A DNA stretch of 24,085 bases from contig JBBPIJ010000024.1 in assembly GCA_038040395.1 (NCBI GenBank), positions 1-24,085 of the forward strand, given 5' to 3'. This stretch comes from VAXT01 sp038040395. Lineage in GTDB: Bacteria; Actinomycetota; Thermoleophilia; Gaiellales; Gaiellaceae. This document shows, piece after piece, positions 7,316-14,449 of the stretch (positions are counted from its first letter, which is position 1; every line of letters begins with the position of its first letter). Made by a program: the position numbers and the translations under genes. The notes beneath the pieces are model-generated. The model ran no database searches. It had not been told where the DNA came from and saw only the letters and a list, made by a program, of their open reading frames with translations.

Positions 7316-8982
7316 TAGACCGATGCGATGCTCGGACGCAGGCCGCCAAGCCGGCTCGAGACGATCGCATCCGCTGCCTCGGCGCTCGCAGCGTGGCCCG
7401 TGACCGCGCTCAGGAACTCGTCACGCTCGAGGGCATACAGCTCGGTGTCGGTCTTGGCCTTCACGGTCGCTGTCCGTGGCACATCGCGAAGCAGGGCGAT
7501 CTCGCCGAAGTACTCGCCCGGGCCGAGCATCCCGACCTGACGGCCGTCGATGTAGACGTCGACGTCACCGGCGACGATGACGTAGAAGCGATCTCCAGGA
7601 TCGCCCTGCAGCACGATCTCGCTGCCGGCCGTTACCTGCATGGGGATGAGGCTGGAGGCGAGTTGGTCGATCGTCGGAGCGGGAAGCGGCTTGAAGAGCG
7701 GGATCGCCCGGAGGAGCTCGAGCTCCCGCGTGGGCGCAAGCGCCTCGCCGTCCAGTTCGCGGATCCGGGTCCAGAGGAGAGCGGCCAGCACGGGTAGCAG
7801 CGCGCCCGTGACGACCATCGCCCCTCGGATGCCGATCGCGGAGATCATCAGCGGCGCCACGATCGCGCCGAGACCGAGCGTTGCGACGAAGACGCTCTGC
7901 ACGACGCCGAAGACACGGGTGAGGACCTCATCCGGGACGGTGCGCTGGAGAAGCGTCAGCGCCGCCACGTCGACGACGGTGTTCCCCACGCCGACGAGGC
8001 CGAGCAGGATGAGCGCGATCGGGGGCTGCGGAAATAGCCCGATCAAGGCGATCGGGAACCCCCATAGAACGAGGCCCAGCCCGAAGTCTGAAGCCAGGCG
8101 CTGCCGGCCGACGAGCGCAAAGGCGGCCAGGGCGCCGAAGAGGCCCCCCACGCCGACGGCCGAGTTCAAGAACCCGACCCCCGACTCGCCGAGGTCGAGC
8201 AGCTCGAGCGCCGCGACGACGATCAGGACGTTGAGCGCGCCGGCGATCAGCGTCTGCGCCCCGTAGAGGCCGATGATCAAACGGAGGCTGCGATCGCGGC
8301 CGATCGCGCCGAAGCCGGCAAAGAACTCACGGAAGAAGCCTTCCTCCCCTTTCGCGCGCTCTGCCGCAGCCTCGACCTTGATCGCGGCGACGAGCAGGCC
8401 TGAGAGCAGGAACGCGACCGACGCCGCGGCGAACACCGTCTCGGTGTTGGTGGCCGCAAGCAGGAGGCCCCCGATCGCCGGGCCGAGGAAGATCCCGGAG
8501 CTCTCGATCGTCGTGAGGACGAGATTCGCGGCAGTCAGCTCCTCCGGCGTTCTCGCAAGCTGTGGAAGCAGCGCCGACTGCATCGGCCGCACCATGCTCG
8601 CGGTGAGCGCCACTCCGCCTGCGAACGCGTAGACGAGCCAGATCGGGCTTCCGGCGAAGAGCGCGGCCGCCGATGCGGCCATGAAGCCGGCGCGGACGAT
8701 CGAGATCAGGAACATCACCCGCTCGCGCGGATAGCGGTCGCCGAGGACTCCCGCGAACGGAGCCGCCACGAAGGCCGGCAGGACTCGGACGAGGCCAACC
8801 AGGCCGACCGCCGCCGCCCCTCCCTCGTCGTACGCATAGACGGACAGCGCGATGATGAACGCCCAGTACGCCGTGATCGCGAAGCCCCAAGCGAGCTCGA
8901 TGCGCAGAAGGCCCGGATTCGTGAAAACGGCCTTGAACGCGTCGAGCGACTCTCGGAGCCGCTCGCGAAAAGAGCCCAGCAC
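7315..8982 (-). CDS. MFS transporter with C-terminal cyclic-nucleotide-binding domain, 555 aa
   Basis: Residues about 1-420 form a major facilitator with about 12 hydrophobic helices, including GDRYPRERVM, the loop 2-3 signature that follows FAGVL. Residues about 430-540 form a cNMP-binding domain: PLFKPLPAPTIDQLAS, GDPGDRFYVIVAGDVDVYID, then the phosphate-binding cassette FGEIALLRDVPRTATV with the Glu and Arg that contact cyclic nucleotide. The fusion suggests an efflux pump gated or regulated by cAMP or cGMP at the inner membrane. The substrate is unknown. The start is GTG 8982, with no clear ribosome site. It is followed immediately by the MobA-like gene. Confidence 0.9.
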   Translation of the reverse strand: MLGSFRERLRESLDAFKAVFTNPGLLRIELAWGFAITAYWAFIIALSVYAYDEGGAAAVGLVGLVRVLPAFVAAPFAGVLGDRYPRERVMFLISIVRAGFMAASAAALFAGSPIWLVYAFAGGVALTASMVRPMQSALLPQLARTPEELTAANLVLTTIESSGIFLGPAIGGLLLAATNTETVFAAASVAFLLSGLLVAAIKVEAAAERAKGEEGFFREFFAGFGAIGRDRSLRLIIGLYGAQTLIAGALNVLIVVAALELLDLGESGVGFLNSAVGVGGLFGALAAFALVGRQRLASDFGLGLVLWGFPIALIGLFPQPPIALILLGLVGVGNTVVDVAALTLLQRTVPDEVLTRVFGVVQSVFVATLGLGAIVAPLMISAIGIRGAMVVTGALLPVLAALLWTRIRELDGEALAPTRELELLRAIPLFKPLPAPTIDQLASSLIPMQVTAGSEIVLQGDPGDRFYVIVAGDVDVYIDGRQVGMLGPGEYFGEIALLRDVPRTATVKAKTDTELYALERDEFLSAVTGHAASAEAADAIVSSRLGGLRPSIASV

Positions 8983-9087
8983 GGGGGAAGAATTACACTC
9001 GACCTTGTGTTTCTGAAGGAATAAGGGAAGATTTCGTCTCAGCCACGCGTCTGGTTCTACGAGATTCCGACCGAAAGGAGCACGGAG

Positions 9088-9303
9088 ATGTCAGAGGATC
9101 GAGATCGAAACGCAGAGCGGAACGCAGAGCGGAACGCAGAGCGCAACGCAGAGCGGAACATCGAAGAGGACGTCGAGGGCCACAAGCTCGCCGAGAAGAA
9201 CGCGGAGCGGAACGCCGAGCGGAACGCCGAGCGCAACGCAGAGCGGAACATCGAAGAGGACGTCGAGGGTCACGTCCTGGCCCCGAAGACCTCCGACGGG
9301 TAA
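9088..9303 (+). CDS. Small highly repetitive NAER-repeat protein, 71 aa
   Basis: The ATG at 9088 follows GAAAGGAG at good spacing. After MSEDRDR the protein consists of two nearly identical blocks: four NAER tetrapeptides, then NIEEDVEGH. The blocks are joined by KLAEK and the protein ends VLAPKTSDG. Glu and Arg alternate with period four, which favours a charged, solvent-exposed helix. There is no signal peptide, Cys or membrane segment. The repeats differ at synonymous positions (GCA, GCG or GCC for Ala), so the protein sequence seems to have been kept. EEDVEGH recalls the DVEGH-type motifs of some small actinobacterial peptides, including suspected modified-peptide precursors, but no modification enzyme is adjacent. 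The function is unknown. Confidence 0.75.
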   Translation: MSEDRDRNAERNAERNAERNAERNIEEDVEGHKLAEKNAERNAERNAERNAERNIEEDVEGHVLAPKTSDG

Positions 9304-9326
9304 AGCCCTCTAAAGAAGCGGTTTTG

Positions 9327-9350
9327 CGAGGGCGGCGCTAGCCGCCCTCG
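9327..9350. terminator. 10-bp perfect hairpin between convergent genes
   Basis: CGAGGGCGGC (9327-9336), loop GCTA, GCCGCCCTCG (9341-9350). It lies between the stop of the NAER gene (9303) and the stop of the convergent GAF gene, whose TAG (9340-9338) is inside the loop. There is no long T run on either side, so it is a likely bidirectional GC-type terminator and not a classical one. Confidence 0.45.
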
Positions 9351-9988
9351 TTGCGTCTGAGGACTTCGTCCAGAGCTGCAAGCAGCTTCAGGCCGGACTC
9401 CCGCGCCTCGTCCTCGAGCCCGTCGACGGTCTCTGCCAGGCGCGCGACCACGTCCGCCCCTGCACCGCTCTCGGAGAGAACCTTCCCTGCCCGCCTGGCC
9501 CGCCGCAGGAGGTCGAGTGCGATCGAGGCCTGGTTCGCGAAGAGCCCGAGCAGATCCATCTCGACGAGCGAGAACTGGCTCCGCTGGGGTCGGTCGAGCA
9601 CCTCGAGCACCCCCAGCACTTGCTCTTCGTGCAGGAGCGGCACCGCCATCAGGCCCTTCGGAACGTAGCCCGTGCTCTCGGCGACCTCCGTCGAGAAGCG
9701 CGGGTCCGCGGTCACGTCCTCGATCACGAGCGACTGGCGCGTGACGAGAACCCAGCCCGCAACGCCGGTGCTCGACGGGAAACGCTGCCCGACGAGCGTC
9801 TCTGCGCCCTCGCCTGCAACCGCCTCGAAGACGAGCTCGTCTGTCTCCTCGTCCCACAGGAAGATCGAGGACGCCTTCGCTCCGAAGATTGCCCGCGCCA
9901 CCTCGACAACCGACTGCAAGAGCTTCTGGAACGACTCCTCGGATCCGAGCACACCCGCTGCGACTGCCGCCTTCAGGTCGTCGCTCAT
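9338..9988 (-). CDS. GAF-domain protein, 216 aa
   Basis: MSDDLKAAVAAGVLGSEESF is followed by a GAF domain (about residues 20-160): VVEVARAIFGAKASSIFLWD, FEAVAGEGAETLVGQRFPSS, TGVAGWVLVTRQSLVIEDV, LMAVPLLHEEQVLGVLEVLD. The last 50 residues form a helical tail (ETVDGLEDEARESGLKLLAA). GAF domains sense small ligands or act as dimer modules. No output domain (kinase, cyclase, HTH) is attached, so it probably works with a partner. Its ATG overlaps the TGA of the upstream subtilase gene as ATGA, which indicates coupled translation. A physical or functional partnership is inferred. Confidence 0.85.
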   Translation of the reverse strand: MSDDLKAAVAAGVLGSEESFQKLLQSVVEVARAIFGAKASSIFLWDEETDELVFEAVAGEGAETLVGQRFPSSTGVAGWVLVTRQSLVIEDVTADPRFSTEVAESTGYVPKGLMAVPLLHEEQVLGVLEVLDRPQRSQFSLVEMDLLGLFANQASIALDLLRRARRAGKVLSESGAGADVVARLAETVDGLEDEARESGLKLLAALDEVLRRNEGG

Positions 9989-10842
9989 CGACCGCCTCCC
10001 ACGTTCGTCGAGGTGAGGTAGAGCACACTCTTCAGCTGGAATGGGGTCAGCTGCGGATACTTGCCGAGGACGAGCGCGCAGAGGCCGGACATGTGCGGCG
10101 TCGCGAAGCTGTTGCCTGTGCACCGAATGCGAGCACCGCCGGTCCATGCGACTTCCACGTCGACGCCACGGGCAAAGAACTCCACCGGCGGATCCGGGTT
10201 GTAGAAGAAGGTCTGCGGATCGGCCTCCTCGTGGCTCCCGACTGAGATCACGGACGAAAAGCGCCAGGGATAGCTCTCGACCGGCATGTTGTGGGCGGAG
10301 GCGACAAGCACGTTTCGCTGGAAATACGCCGTGTCGGTGAGCTCGTGGAGGATGCCGGCGAACTGGCGTTTTGTCGTCGAGAGGCTCATGTTGATGACGT
10401 CGAAGCCCTCCTCCACGGCCCAGCGGAGCCCGGCGAGGAGCACCCCGCCGCTGCCCGTGAAACCTGCCCCGAGCACCCGAACGCTTACGAGCTCGCAATC
10501 CGGCGCAAGCGATCGGACGATCCCGGCGCAGGCGGTACCGTGTCCGCAGAGATCGCCCTCGGTGTCGTCGGCAACCACGACCTCGCCGTCCAGGCCGATC
10601 GAGACGGCGACCGACCGTTGCACCTCGCCCACGAGCGGATGCCCGGAATCGACGCCGCTGTCGAGGATGCAGACCCGGACGCCCTTTCCGGTCGAGCCGC
10701 CCCAGGCCCACTCGCGCGTCACCTCTCCAGGCCACTCGAAGGGAAGCTCGATGTCCTTCATGCCTCCCACGGGCATGCTCCAGGCCGGACGTAGCTCCTG
10801 CACGGCTTCTTGCTCGTCTTCGGTCGGCTCGGGCGGTGCCAT
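9985..10842 (-). CDS. Intracellular subtilisin-like serine protease (S8), 285 aa
   Basis: The catalytic triad is visible: Asp61 in CILDSGVDSGHP, His101 in CGHGTACAGI and Ser245 in GNSFATPHMSG. The oxyanion Asn is probably Asn185 in VASAHN, where most subtilases have AAGN. The start at ATG 10842 (MAPPEPTEDEQEAVQEL) is chosen because it lies 10 bp after the upstream stop and upstream codons look random. There is no signal peptide and only about 50 residues before the catalytic domain, so a classical pro-domain is absent; it should act inside the cell. It lies between the cyclodeaminase gene and the GAF gene, with a 4-bp ATGA overlap with the latter. The substrate is unknown. Confidence 0.88.
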   Translation of the reverse strand: MAPPEPTEDEQEAVQELRPAWSMPVGGMKDIELPFEWPGEVTREWAWGGSTGKGVRVCILDSGVDSGHPLVGEVQRSVAVSIGLDGEVVVADDTEGDLCGHGTACAGIVRSLAPDCELVSVRVLGAGFTGSGGVLLAGLRWAVEEGFDVINMSLSTTKRQFAGILHELTDTAYFQRNVLVASAHNMPVESYPWRFSSVISVGSHEEADPQTFFYNPDPPVEFFARGVDVEVAWTGGARIRCTGNSFATPHMSGLCALVLGKYPQLTPFQLKSVLYLTSTNVGGGR

Positions 10843-10852
10843 TTCCTCGATG

Positions 10853-11443
10853 CTACTGCGCGGCAGCGAGCGCTCGCTCTGACGCCTCCGCGGCGACCGC
10901 GACGAGCAAGCGGGCGTGGCGGACTCGCGGATCGTCCTCCGTGGCTCCCAGGTTGATCTCCACGAGCTTCGCGGCTGCACGAGCGCCACCCTCTGCAAGG
11001 ACGCAGGCGGCGGCCGCGTCGCCTCGCACCTCGGGATTGCCGTTCTCGACGAGCAGCGCGGCGAGGCACGCGAGGTCCGAGCCCGCTTCGGTGATCTTGA
11101 GCGGGATCTCCGCTGCCCGCTCGAGCGACGCCTGGAGCTTCTGGTCTCGGTAGCGCTCGGCGAGCTCGTCGCGGCGCCGAAGCGCAGTCAGCGCCTCGGC
11201 GTACGCTTCGGCGTCCGCCTGGGCAAGCGGCGACACTCGGGCTCGGAACGTTTCGGCCTGGCCAATTGCGCCGCCCGCCTCCGCCCAATGCTCCTTCGAT
11301 GCCCGCGCAACCATCGTCACGAGACTGGCCGCCATCGCAACGGTGATCGCGGCAGCAGTGCCGGCGCCGGGAGCAGGGCCCTTCCCGGCAAGCGTGTCCA
11401 GGAACTCGCCGAGCGGCGCGTCCAGGAGATCGTCGGCAGCCAT
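10853..11443 (-). CDS. Formiminotetrahydrofolate cyclodeaminase family protein
   Basis: A 196-aa all-helical protein of the FTCD_C family: LGEFLDTLAGKGPAPGAGTA with the PAPGxG loop, then AAAITVAMAASLVTMVARAS, and later GSDLACLAALLVENGNPEVR with GDAAAACVLAEGGARAA. The length agrees with stand-alone bacterial members. The family releases ammonia from 5-formimino-THF to give methenyl-THF, linking histidine breakdown to folate; some members act as methenyl-THF cyclohydrolases. The start may be ATG 11443 or the adjoining GTG 11446. No hut genes are nearby, but the folate-dependent enzyme at 14450 lies 3 kb away. It is followed by the subtilase after 10 bp. Confidence 0.85.
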   Translation of the reverse strand: MAADDLLDAPLGEFLDTLAGKGPAPGAGTAAAITVAMAASLVTMVARASKEHWAEAGGAIGQAETFRARVSPLAQADAEAYAEALTALRRRDELAERYRDQKLQASLERAAEIPLKITEAGSDLACLAALLVENGNPEVRGDAAAACVLAEGGARAAAKLVEINLGATEDDPRVRHARLLVAVAAEASERALAAAQ

Positions 11444-11478
11444 CACGGCCGATTCTCTCGCAGAGGGGTGCTTGGGTG

Positions 11479-11730
11479 CTAGAGAGAGAGTCGGTTGCGG
11501 ACCGCTTCTGCGAGCGCAGGATCCGGCTCGAAACCGGCGGCCTCGAGGGCCTGCTCCAGATCTGCGATCAGGGCGTCACGGAAGGCCACGTCTGCGCGCG
11601 CCCGCTCGACGATGTCGTCGAGCCCTCGGTGGGCAAGCGGAATCTCCTGCGCAGCCTGCACCCACGCCTCGGGCGGGCGAGGAAGGGTTCGAAGGAGAGT
11701 GGCCAGGGTTTCTTCGCTGTAGTCAGTCAT
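11479..11730 (-). CDS. Small helical protein after the sigma factor, 83 aa
   Basis: MTDYSEETLATLLRTLPRPP is followed by EAWVQAAQEIPLAHRGLDDI and an acidic helical tail ending AVRNRLSL. It begins 5 bp after the stop of the ECF sigma factor gene, so it is almost certainly co-transcribed. Its position is that of an anti-sigma factor, but it has no HxxxCxxC zinc motif and no membrane segment. It may be a short soluble regulator of the sigma factor. The family is not recognised. Confidence 0.7.
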   Translation of the reverse strand: MTDYSEETLATLLRTLPRPPEAWVQAAQEIPLAHRGLDDIVERARADVAFRDALIADLEQALEAAGFEPDPALAEAVRNRLSL

Positions 11731-11735
11731 AACCG

Positions 11736-12290
11736 TCAACCACCAGACCCCGCAGAGGCCATGTTTCTTCCCTCGAGCTCCGTCCGGAGTTTCACGAGGC
11801 ACCGCGAGATTCGGCTCGCAATCGTGCCGGGAGGCAGGTCTAGGGCCTCGGCGATGCGGCGGTAGCTCTCGTCGCGGGCGAAGAAGCGGTCGAGGATCTC
11901 GCGACAGTTTTCCGGAAGAGTGGCGAGTGCCTCGTGCACGTAAAGGGCCTCGTCGAGCTGCGTGATCGTGTCGTCGACGCCAGATGGCTCCGGGAGGTCG
12001 CCGACCTGCTCGCGCGCGCCGGAGCGCAGCGTGTCGAGGCAGAGCCGCCGGGTGAGCTGCGCGAGCCACGGGCGGATCGCGTTGTCGTCGCGCAGCTTGG
12101 GCAGGTTCTCGTACGCGCGCGCGAAGACCTCCTGGAAGACGTCCTCGGCGTCGGCCTGCGGCAGCCGGAACGCCTGGACGGCGATCGCGTAGACATAGCG
12201 CGAAAAGCGCTCGACGAGCTCTCGCCACGCGTCGGCGTCACCCTCGCGGCAGCGGGCAACGAGTTGCGCGTCGGTTTCGACAACCTGCAC
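11736..12290 (-). CDS. ECF-type RNA polymerase sigma factor
   Basis: 184 aa from GTG 12290 (MQVVETDAQLVARCREGDAD); a TTG at 12302 is a possible but weaker start. Region 2: AWRELVERFSRYVYAIAVQA, then ADAEDVFQEVFARAYENLPK and RPWLAQLTRRLCLDTLR. A linker rich in Asp and Pro follows, then region 4: LATLPENCREILDRFFARDE, SYRRIAEALDLPPGTIASRI and SRCLVKLRTEL, the helix-turn-helix that reads the -35 box. It directs RNA polymerase to an unknown regulon. No classical anti-sigma gene is adjacent; the next gene is a small soluble protein. Confidence 0.92.
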   Translation of the reverse strand: MQVVETDAQLVARCREGDADAWRELVERFSRYVYAIAVQAFRLPQADAEDVFQEVFARAYENLPKLRDDNAIRPWLAQLTRRLCLDTLRSGAREQVGDLPEPSGVDDTITQLDEALYVHEALATLPENCREILDRFFARDESYRRIAEALDLPPGTIASRISRCLVKLRTELEGRNMASAGSGG

Positions 12291-12347
12291 GAGACAAATC
12301 AAAGCGCACTCGGCCGCCGGAGGGAAGCGGCGCGCCTGAGAGCGTGT

Positions 12348-12602
12348 CTAAAGAAGAATTTTCGTCGCGACGGCGGGCGGGCACCCGTGCGTCGCGGTCA
12401 GGGCGCGTGCGAGCTCGAGATCGACGTGCTTCGCGCGCGCGAGCTCCATCGCATCCTCGACGTCGTATCCGTGACCCGCGAGCTGCTCGAACCGCCATGC
12501 GAGTAGGTCGAGCTCCTCACGCGTGAGCTCCTCGTTCGGATCGAGCGTGTCGAGAATGGCAAGCCCGACATTGAGGTAAGTCATGTCCTCGCGTGGGGTC
12601 AT
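12348..12602 (-). CDS. Small acidic helical protein of unknown function, 84 aa
   Basis: MTPREDMTYLNVGLAILDTL is followed by DPNEELTREELDLLAWRFEQ and ends in a Cys-containing HGCPPAVATKILL. A second in-frame ATG at 12584 (MTYLNVG...) is an equally possible start. Codon bias is strong across the whole frame. There is no signal peptide or known motif. It lies 57 bp upstream of the sigma factor on the same strand and is divergent from the SDR gene, so it may be the first gene of the sigma transcript. Confidence 0.6.
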   Translation of the reverse strand: MTPREDMTYLNVGLAILDTLDPNEELTREELDLLAWRFEQLAGHGYDVEDAMELARAKHVDLELARALTATHGCPPAVATKILL

Positions 12603-12705
12603 GTCCCCCTGCTTCGGACAAAACGCCCGTGGACTTGATGGGACCTGCCGACCCTCCGCTTGGGACCGCCTGAAAGGGGGCGATGACAGCTGTAGCCTCT
12701 TGCCC

Positions 12706-13491
12706 GTGGACACAGGGCTTCGCGGTAAGCGCGTGCTCATCACGGGCGCATCGGGCGGCATCGGCTCGGCCTGTGCCCGCGAGTTCGCCGCCGAGGGCAG
12801 CCGTGTGGCCCTGCATTACCACCGCGGCCGGGAACGGGCGGAGGCTCTGAGCCGGGAGCTGGACGGGGCGCCGGTCTTCGGCGCCGACCTGAGGCACGAG
12901 GACGAAGTCGACGAGCTCTTCCGCGGCGCAGTCGAGGAGCTTGGCGGGCTCGACGTGTGCGCCGCGGTCGCCGGCAAGTGGCCGGAGGAGGACGTTCCCG
13001 TCTGGCAGCTGCCGCTCGAGCGCTGGGACGAGACGATCCGCGGGAACCTGACGGTTACCTACCTGACGGCCCGCGCGTTTCTGCGGGAGGTGGAGCGGAA
13101 CGGTCACGGCAGCCTCGTCATGATCGGCTCAACGGCCGGCCTCTTCGGCGAGGCCGGGCACGCCGATTACTCGGCCGCGAAGTCGGCCCTCGTCCACGGC
13201 CTGCTGCTCAGCCTGAAAAACGAGATCGTCCGAATTGCCCCGCTAGGACGGGTAAATGTGGTCTGCCCAGGCTGGACGGAGTCGCCGATGACGCGCACGA
13301 CCCTGACCGATCCGGAGATCATCCGTCGAGCGACCAGGACCATGCCGCTGCGCAAGGTCGGCCAGCCGGAGGACGTGGCGCGCCAGGTCGTCGTGCTCGC
13401 CTCGGACGAGCTTTCGGGCCATGTAACGGGCCAGGTCGTGGTCGTCGCAGGGGGCATGGAGGGACGCGTTTTGCACGCAGAGTCCGAGTAA
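12706..13491 (+). CDS. Short-chain dehydrogenase/reductase (FabG-like), 261 aa
   Basis: GTG 12706 gives MDTGLRGKRVLITGASGGIG, which places the Rossmann glycine motif TGASGGIG at the usual distance from the N-terminus; starts further upstream would add non-family sequence. Other family signs: CAAVAG in place of the common NNAG, MIGSTAG with the catalytic Ser, YSAAK with the catalytic Tyr and Lys, and NVVCPGWTESPM. The C-terminal ELSGHVTGQVVVVAGGMEGR is the common end of 3-oxoacyl-ACP reductase-type SDRs. NAD(P)H-dependent reduction of a carbonyl is likely; the substrate is unknown. It is divergent from the 84-aa gene and followed 2 bp later by the 119-bp repeat array. Confidence 0.9.
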   Translation: MDTGLRGKRVLITGASGGIGSACAREFAAEGSRVALHYHRGRERAEALSRELDGAPVFGADLRHEDEVDELFRGAVEELGGLDVCAAVAGKWPEEDVPVWQLPLERWDETIRGNLTVTYLTARAFLREVERNGHGSLVMIGSTAGLFGEAGHADYSAAKSALVHGLLLSLKNEIVRIAPLGRVNVVCPGWTESPMTRTTLTDPEIIRRATRTMPLRKVGQPEDVARQVVVLASDELSGHVTGQVVVVAGGMEGRVLHAESE

Positions 13492-13665
13492 GTGCCGCCT
13501 GAGGCGTCGCTTGCGATGCCGCCTAGAGGCCATGCGTGCTCTGCCCGCGTGGCGTCTTTTTTCCTGCGGCACAACGAAGCGGCGAGTCTCCTCGCCGCTT
13601 CGTCACTCCTGTGCCGCCTGAGGCGTCGCTTGCGATGCCGCCTAGAGGCCATGCGTGCTCTGCCC

Positions 13666-13765
13666 NNNNNNNNNNNNNNNNNNNNNNNNNNNNNNNNNNN
13701 NNNNNNNNNNNNNNNNNNNNNNNNNNNNNNNNNNNNNNNNNNNNNNNNNNNNNNNNNNNNNNNNN
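13666..13765. other. Assembly gap of exactly 100 Ns
   Basis: A run of 100 N is a conventional scaffold placeholder, so its real length is unknown. It lies inside the tandem repeat, which probably caused the break. Confidence 0.95.
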
Positions 13766-13782
13766 GCGTGGCCGTCTTTCCT

Positions 13783-13840
13783 CCTGCGGCACAACGAAGC
13801 GGCGAGTTTCCTCGCCGCTTCGTCACTCCTGTGCCGCAGG
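13783..13840. repeat. Nested palindrome in the repeat unit
   Basis: CCTGCGGCAC (13783-13792) pairs with GTGCCGCAGG (13831-13840). Inside it ACGAAGCGGCGAG (13794-13806) pairs perfectly with CTCGCCGCTTCGT (13811-13823) around TTTC. The same inner hairpin occurs in the first unit near 13573-13602 with loop TCTC. It could act as a terminator for the SDR gene or be a REP/BIME-like element. Confidence 0.7.
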
Positions 13841-13926
13841 AAAGCTTGCCGTCAGTCCCGGGCAATCGAAGGAGTCGGAGAACGATTTCGGCACACCCAG
13901 TGCGCCACTTGAATCCGGAAACGCCG

Positions 13927-13951
13927 AAGCGGGCCGCCGCCCGGCCCGCTT
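13927..13951. terminator. Perfect 10-bp GC-rich hairpin
   Basis: AAGCGGGCCG, loop CCGCC, CGGCCCGCTT, followed by TGACG. It lies in the gene-free stretch between the repeat array and the riboswitch and may end transcription from the left. There is no long T run. Confidence 0.45.
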
Positions 13952-13980
13952 TGACGTCTCCGTAGAGACCGCACTAGATT

Positions 13981-14051
13981 CGAGTGGCCCCAGCCGCAAC
14001 GGGGCCCGCCTCGTTTTCCGAGTGGCCCCCGCCGCATCGGGGCCCGCTCGG
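13981..14051. repeat. Two tandem hairpin-forming repeats of about 32 bp
   Basis: CGAGTGGCCCCAGCCGCAAC at 13981 and CGAGTGGCCCCCGCCGCATC at 14019 begin two imperfect copies with a 38-bp period. Each can fold GGCCCC against GGGGCC and CGAG against CTCG. They lie in a gene-free stretch (13841-14294). The role is unknown. Confidence 0.6.
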
Positions 14052-14294
14052 TCTCCCGCAGTGTGCCCCGGTGGCCACCGCTTCATCTATCACCCTTTAC
14101 GGAGTTGACTGCGGCACTTCACTCAGTTCACTTGTGGACCGCTGAGGACTGTTTCCCCTGCAATTGACACACTTCTTACGCAAAGTGGCATGAATTGACG
14201 AGGTACGCTCACCACGGGTGGCGGGTGGAGCCCTACCCCACCCAGGGCGGGGATATGGGTGATCCACACCCAGCCCCTTGCTAGGCTCGCCTGG

Positions 14295-14382
14295 TCCATC
14301 AAGAGCGGCTGAGGGATTCGGCCCTGAGACGCCGCAGCAACCGGCCCGCTTGGGTGCGGTGCTACCGCCGAGATTCGATGGA
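14295..14382 (+). promoter_or_regulatory. SAM-I (S-box) riboswitch
   Basis: P1 is TCCATC (14295-14300) with GATGGA (14377-14382). The conserved core reads ATCAAGAGCGGCTGAGGGAT, with P2 GCGGC/GCCGC, the GGG-CCC kink-turn stem, and CCTGAGACGCCGCAGCAACC, the hallmark of S-box RNAs. P4 is GCGGT-GCT-ACCGC. The class binds S-adenosylmethionine and shuts off methionine genes. The gene that follows is a homocysteine methyltransferase/MTHFR fusion, the expected target. There is no terminator hairpin with a T run after P1; instead a Shine-Dalgarno GGAGG (14380-14384) overlaps the 3' strand of P1, so control is probably at translation. Confidence 0.92.
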
Positions 14383-14392
14383 GGTGCCCTCG

Positions 14393-14440
14393 ATGTCCAC
14401 GCAGCCCAAGCCCCGCATCCAGGCCGGAAGCCGGAAGTAG
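14393..14440 (+). CDS. 15-codon leader ORF under riboswitch control
   Basis: ATG 14393 lies 8 bp after GGAGG and encodes MSTQPKPRIQAGSRK followed by TAG. It is in the same frame as the downstream enzyme, whose ATG is 9 bp after the TAG. The downstream ATG has only a weak ribosome site (GCTCCGCC), so its translation may depend on ribosomes finishing this leader. Whether the peptide itself matters cannot be told. Confidence 0.5.
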   Translation: MSTQPKPRIQAGSRK

Positions 14441-14449
14441 GCTCCGCCG

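Larger units (their letters stand above)
13493..13840. repeat. 119-bp tandem repeat array containing the assembly gap
   Basis: The unit starting TGCCGCCTGAGGCGTCGCTT at 13493 is repeated from 13612. The second copy runs 54 bases to the N run and resumes after it at exactly the point where the first copy continues (GCGTGG...). A third, degenerate start (TGCCGCAGG) follows at 13832. Each unit contains a large nested palindrome. The true number of units is hidden by the gap. Confidence 0.85.

Noticed and set aside
14258..14287. Sigma-70-like promoter (TAGGCT at 14282) before the riboswitch
   Set aside because: The -10 is plausible but no convincing -35 lies 16-18 bp upstream, so it is not listed.
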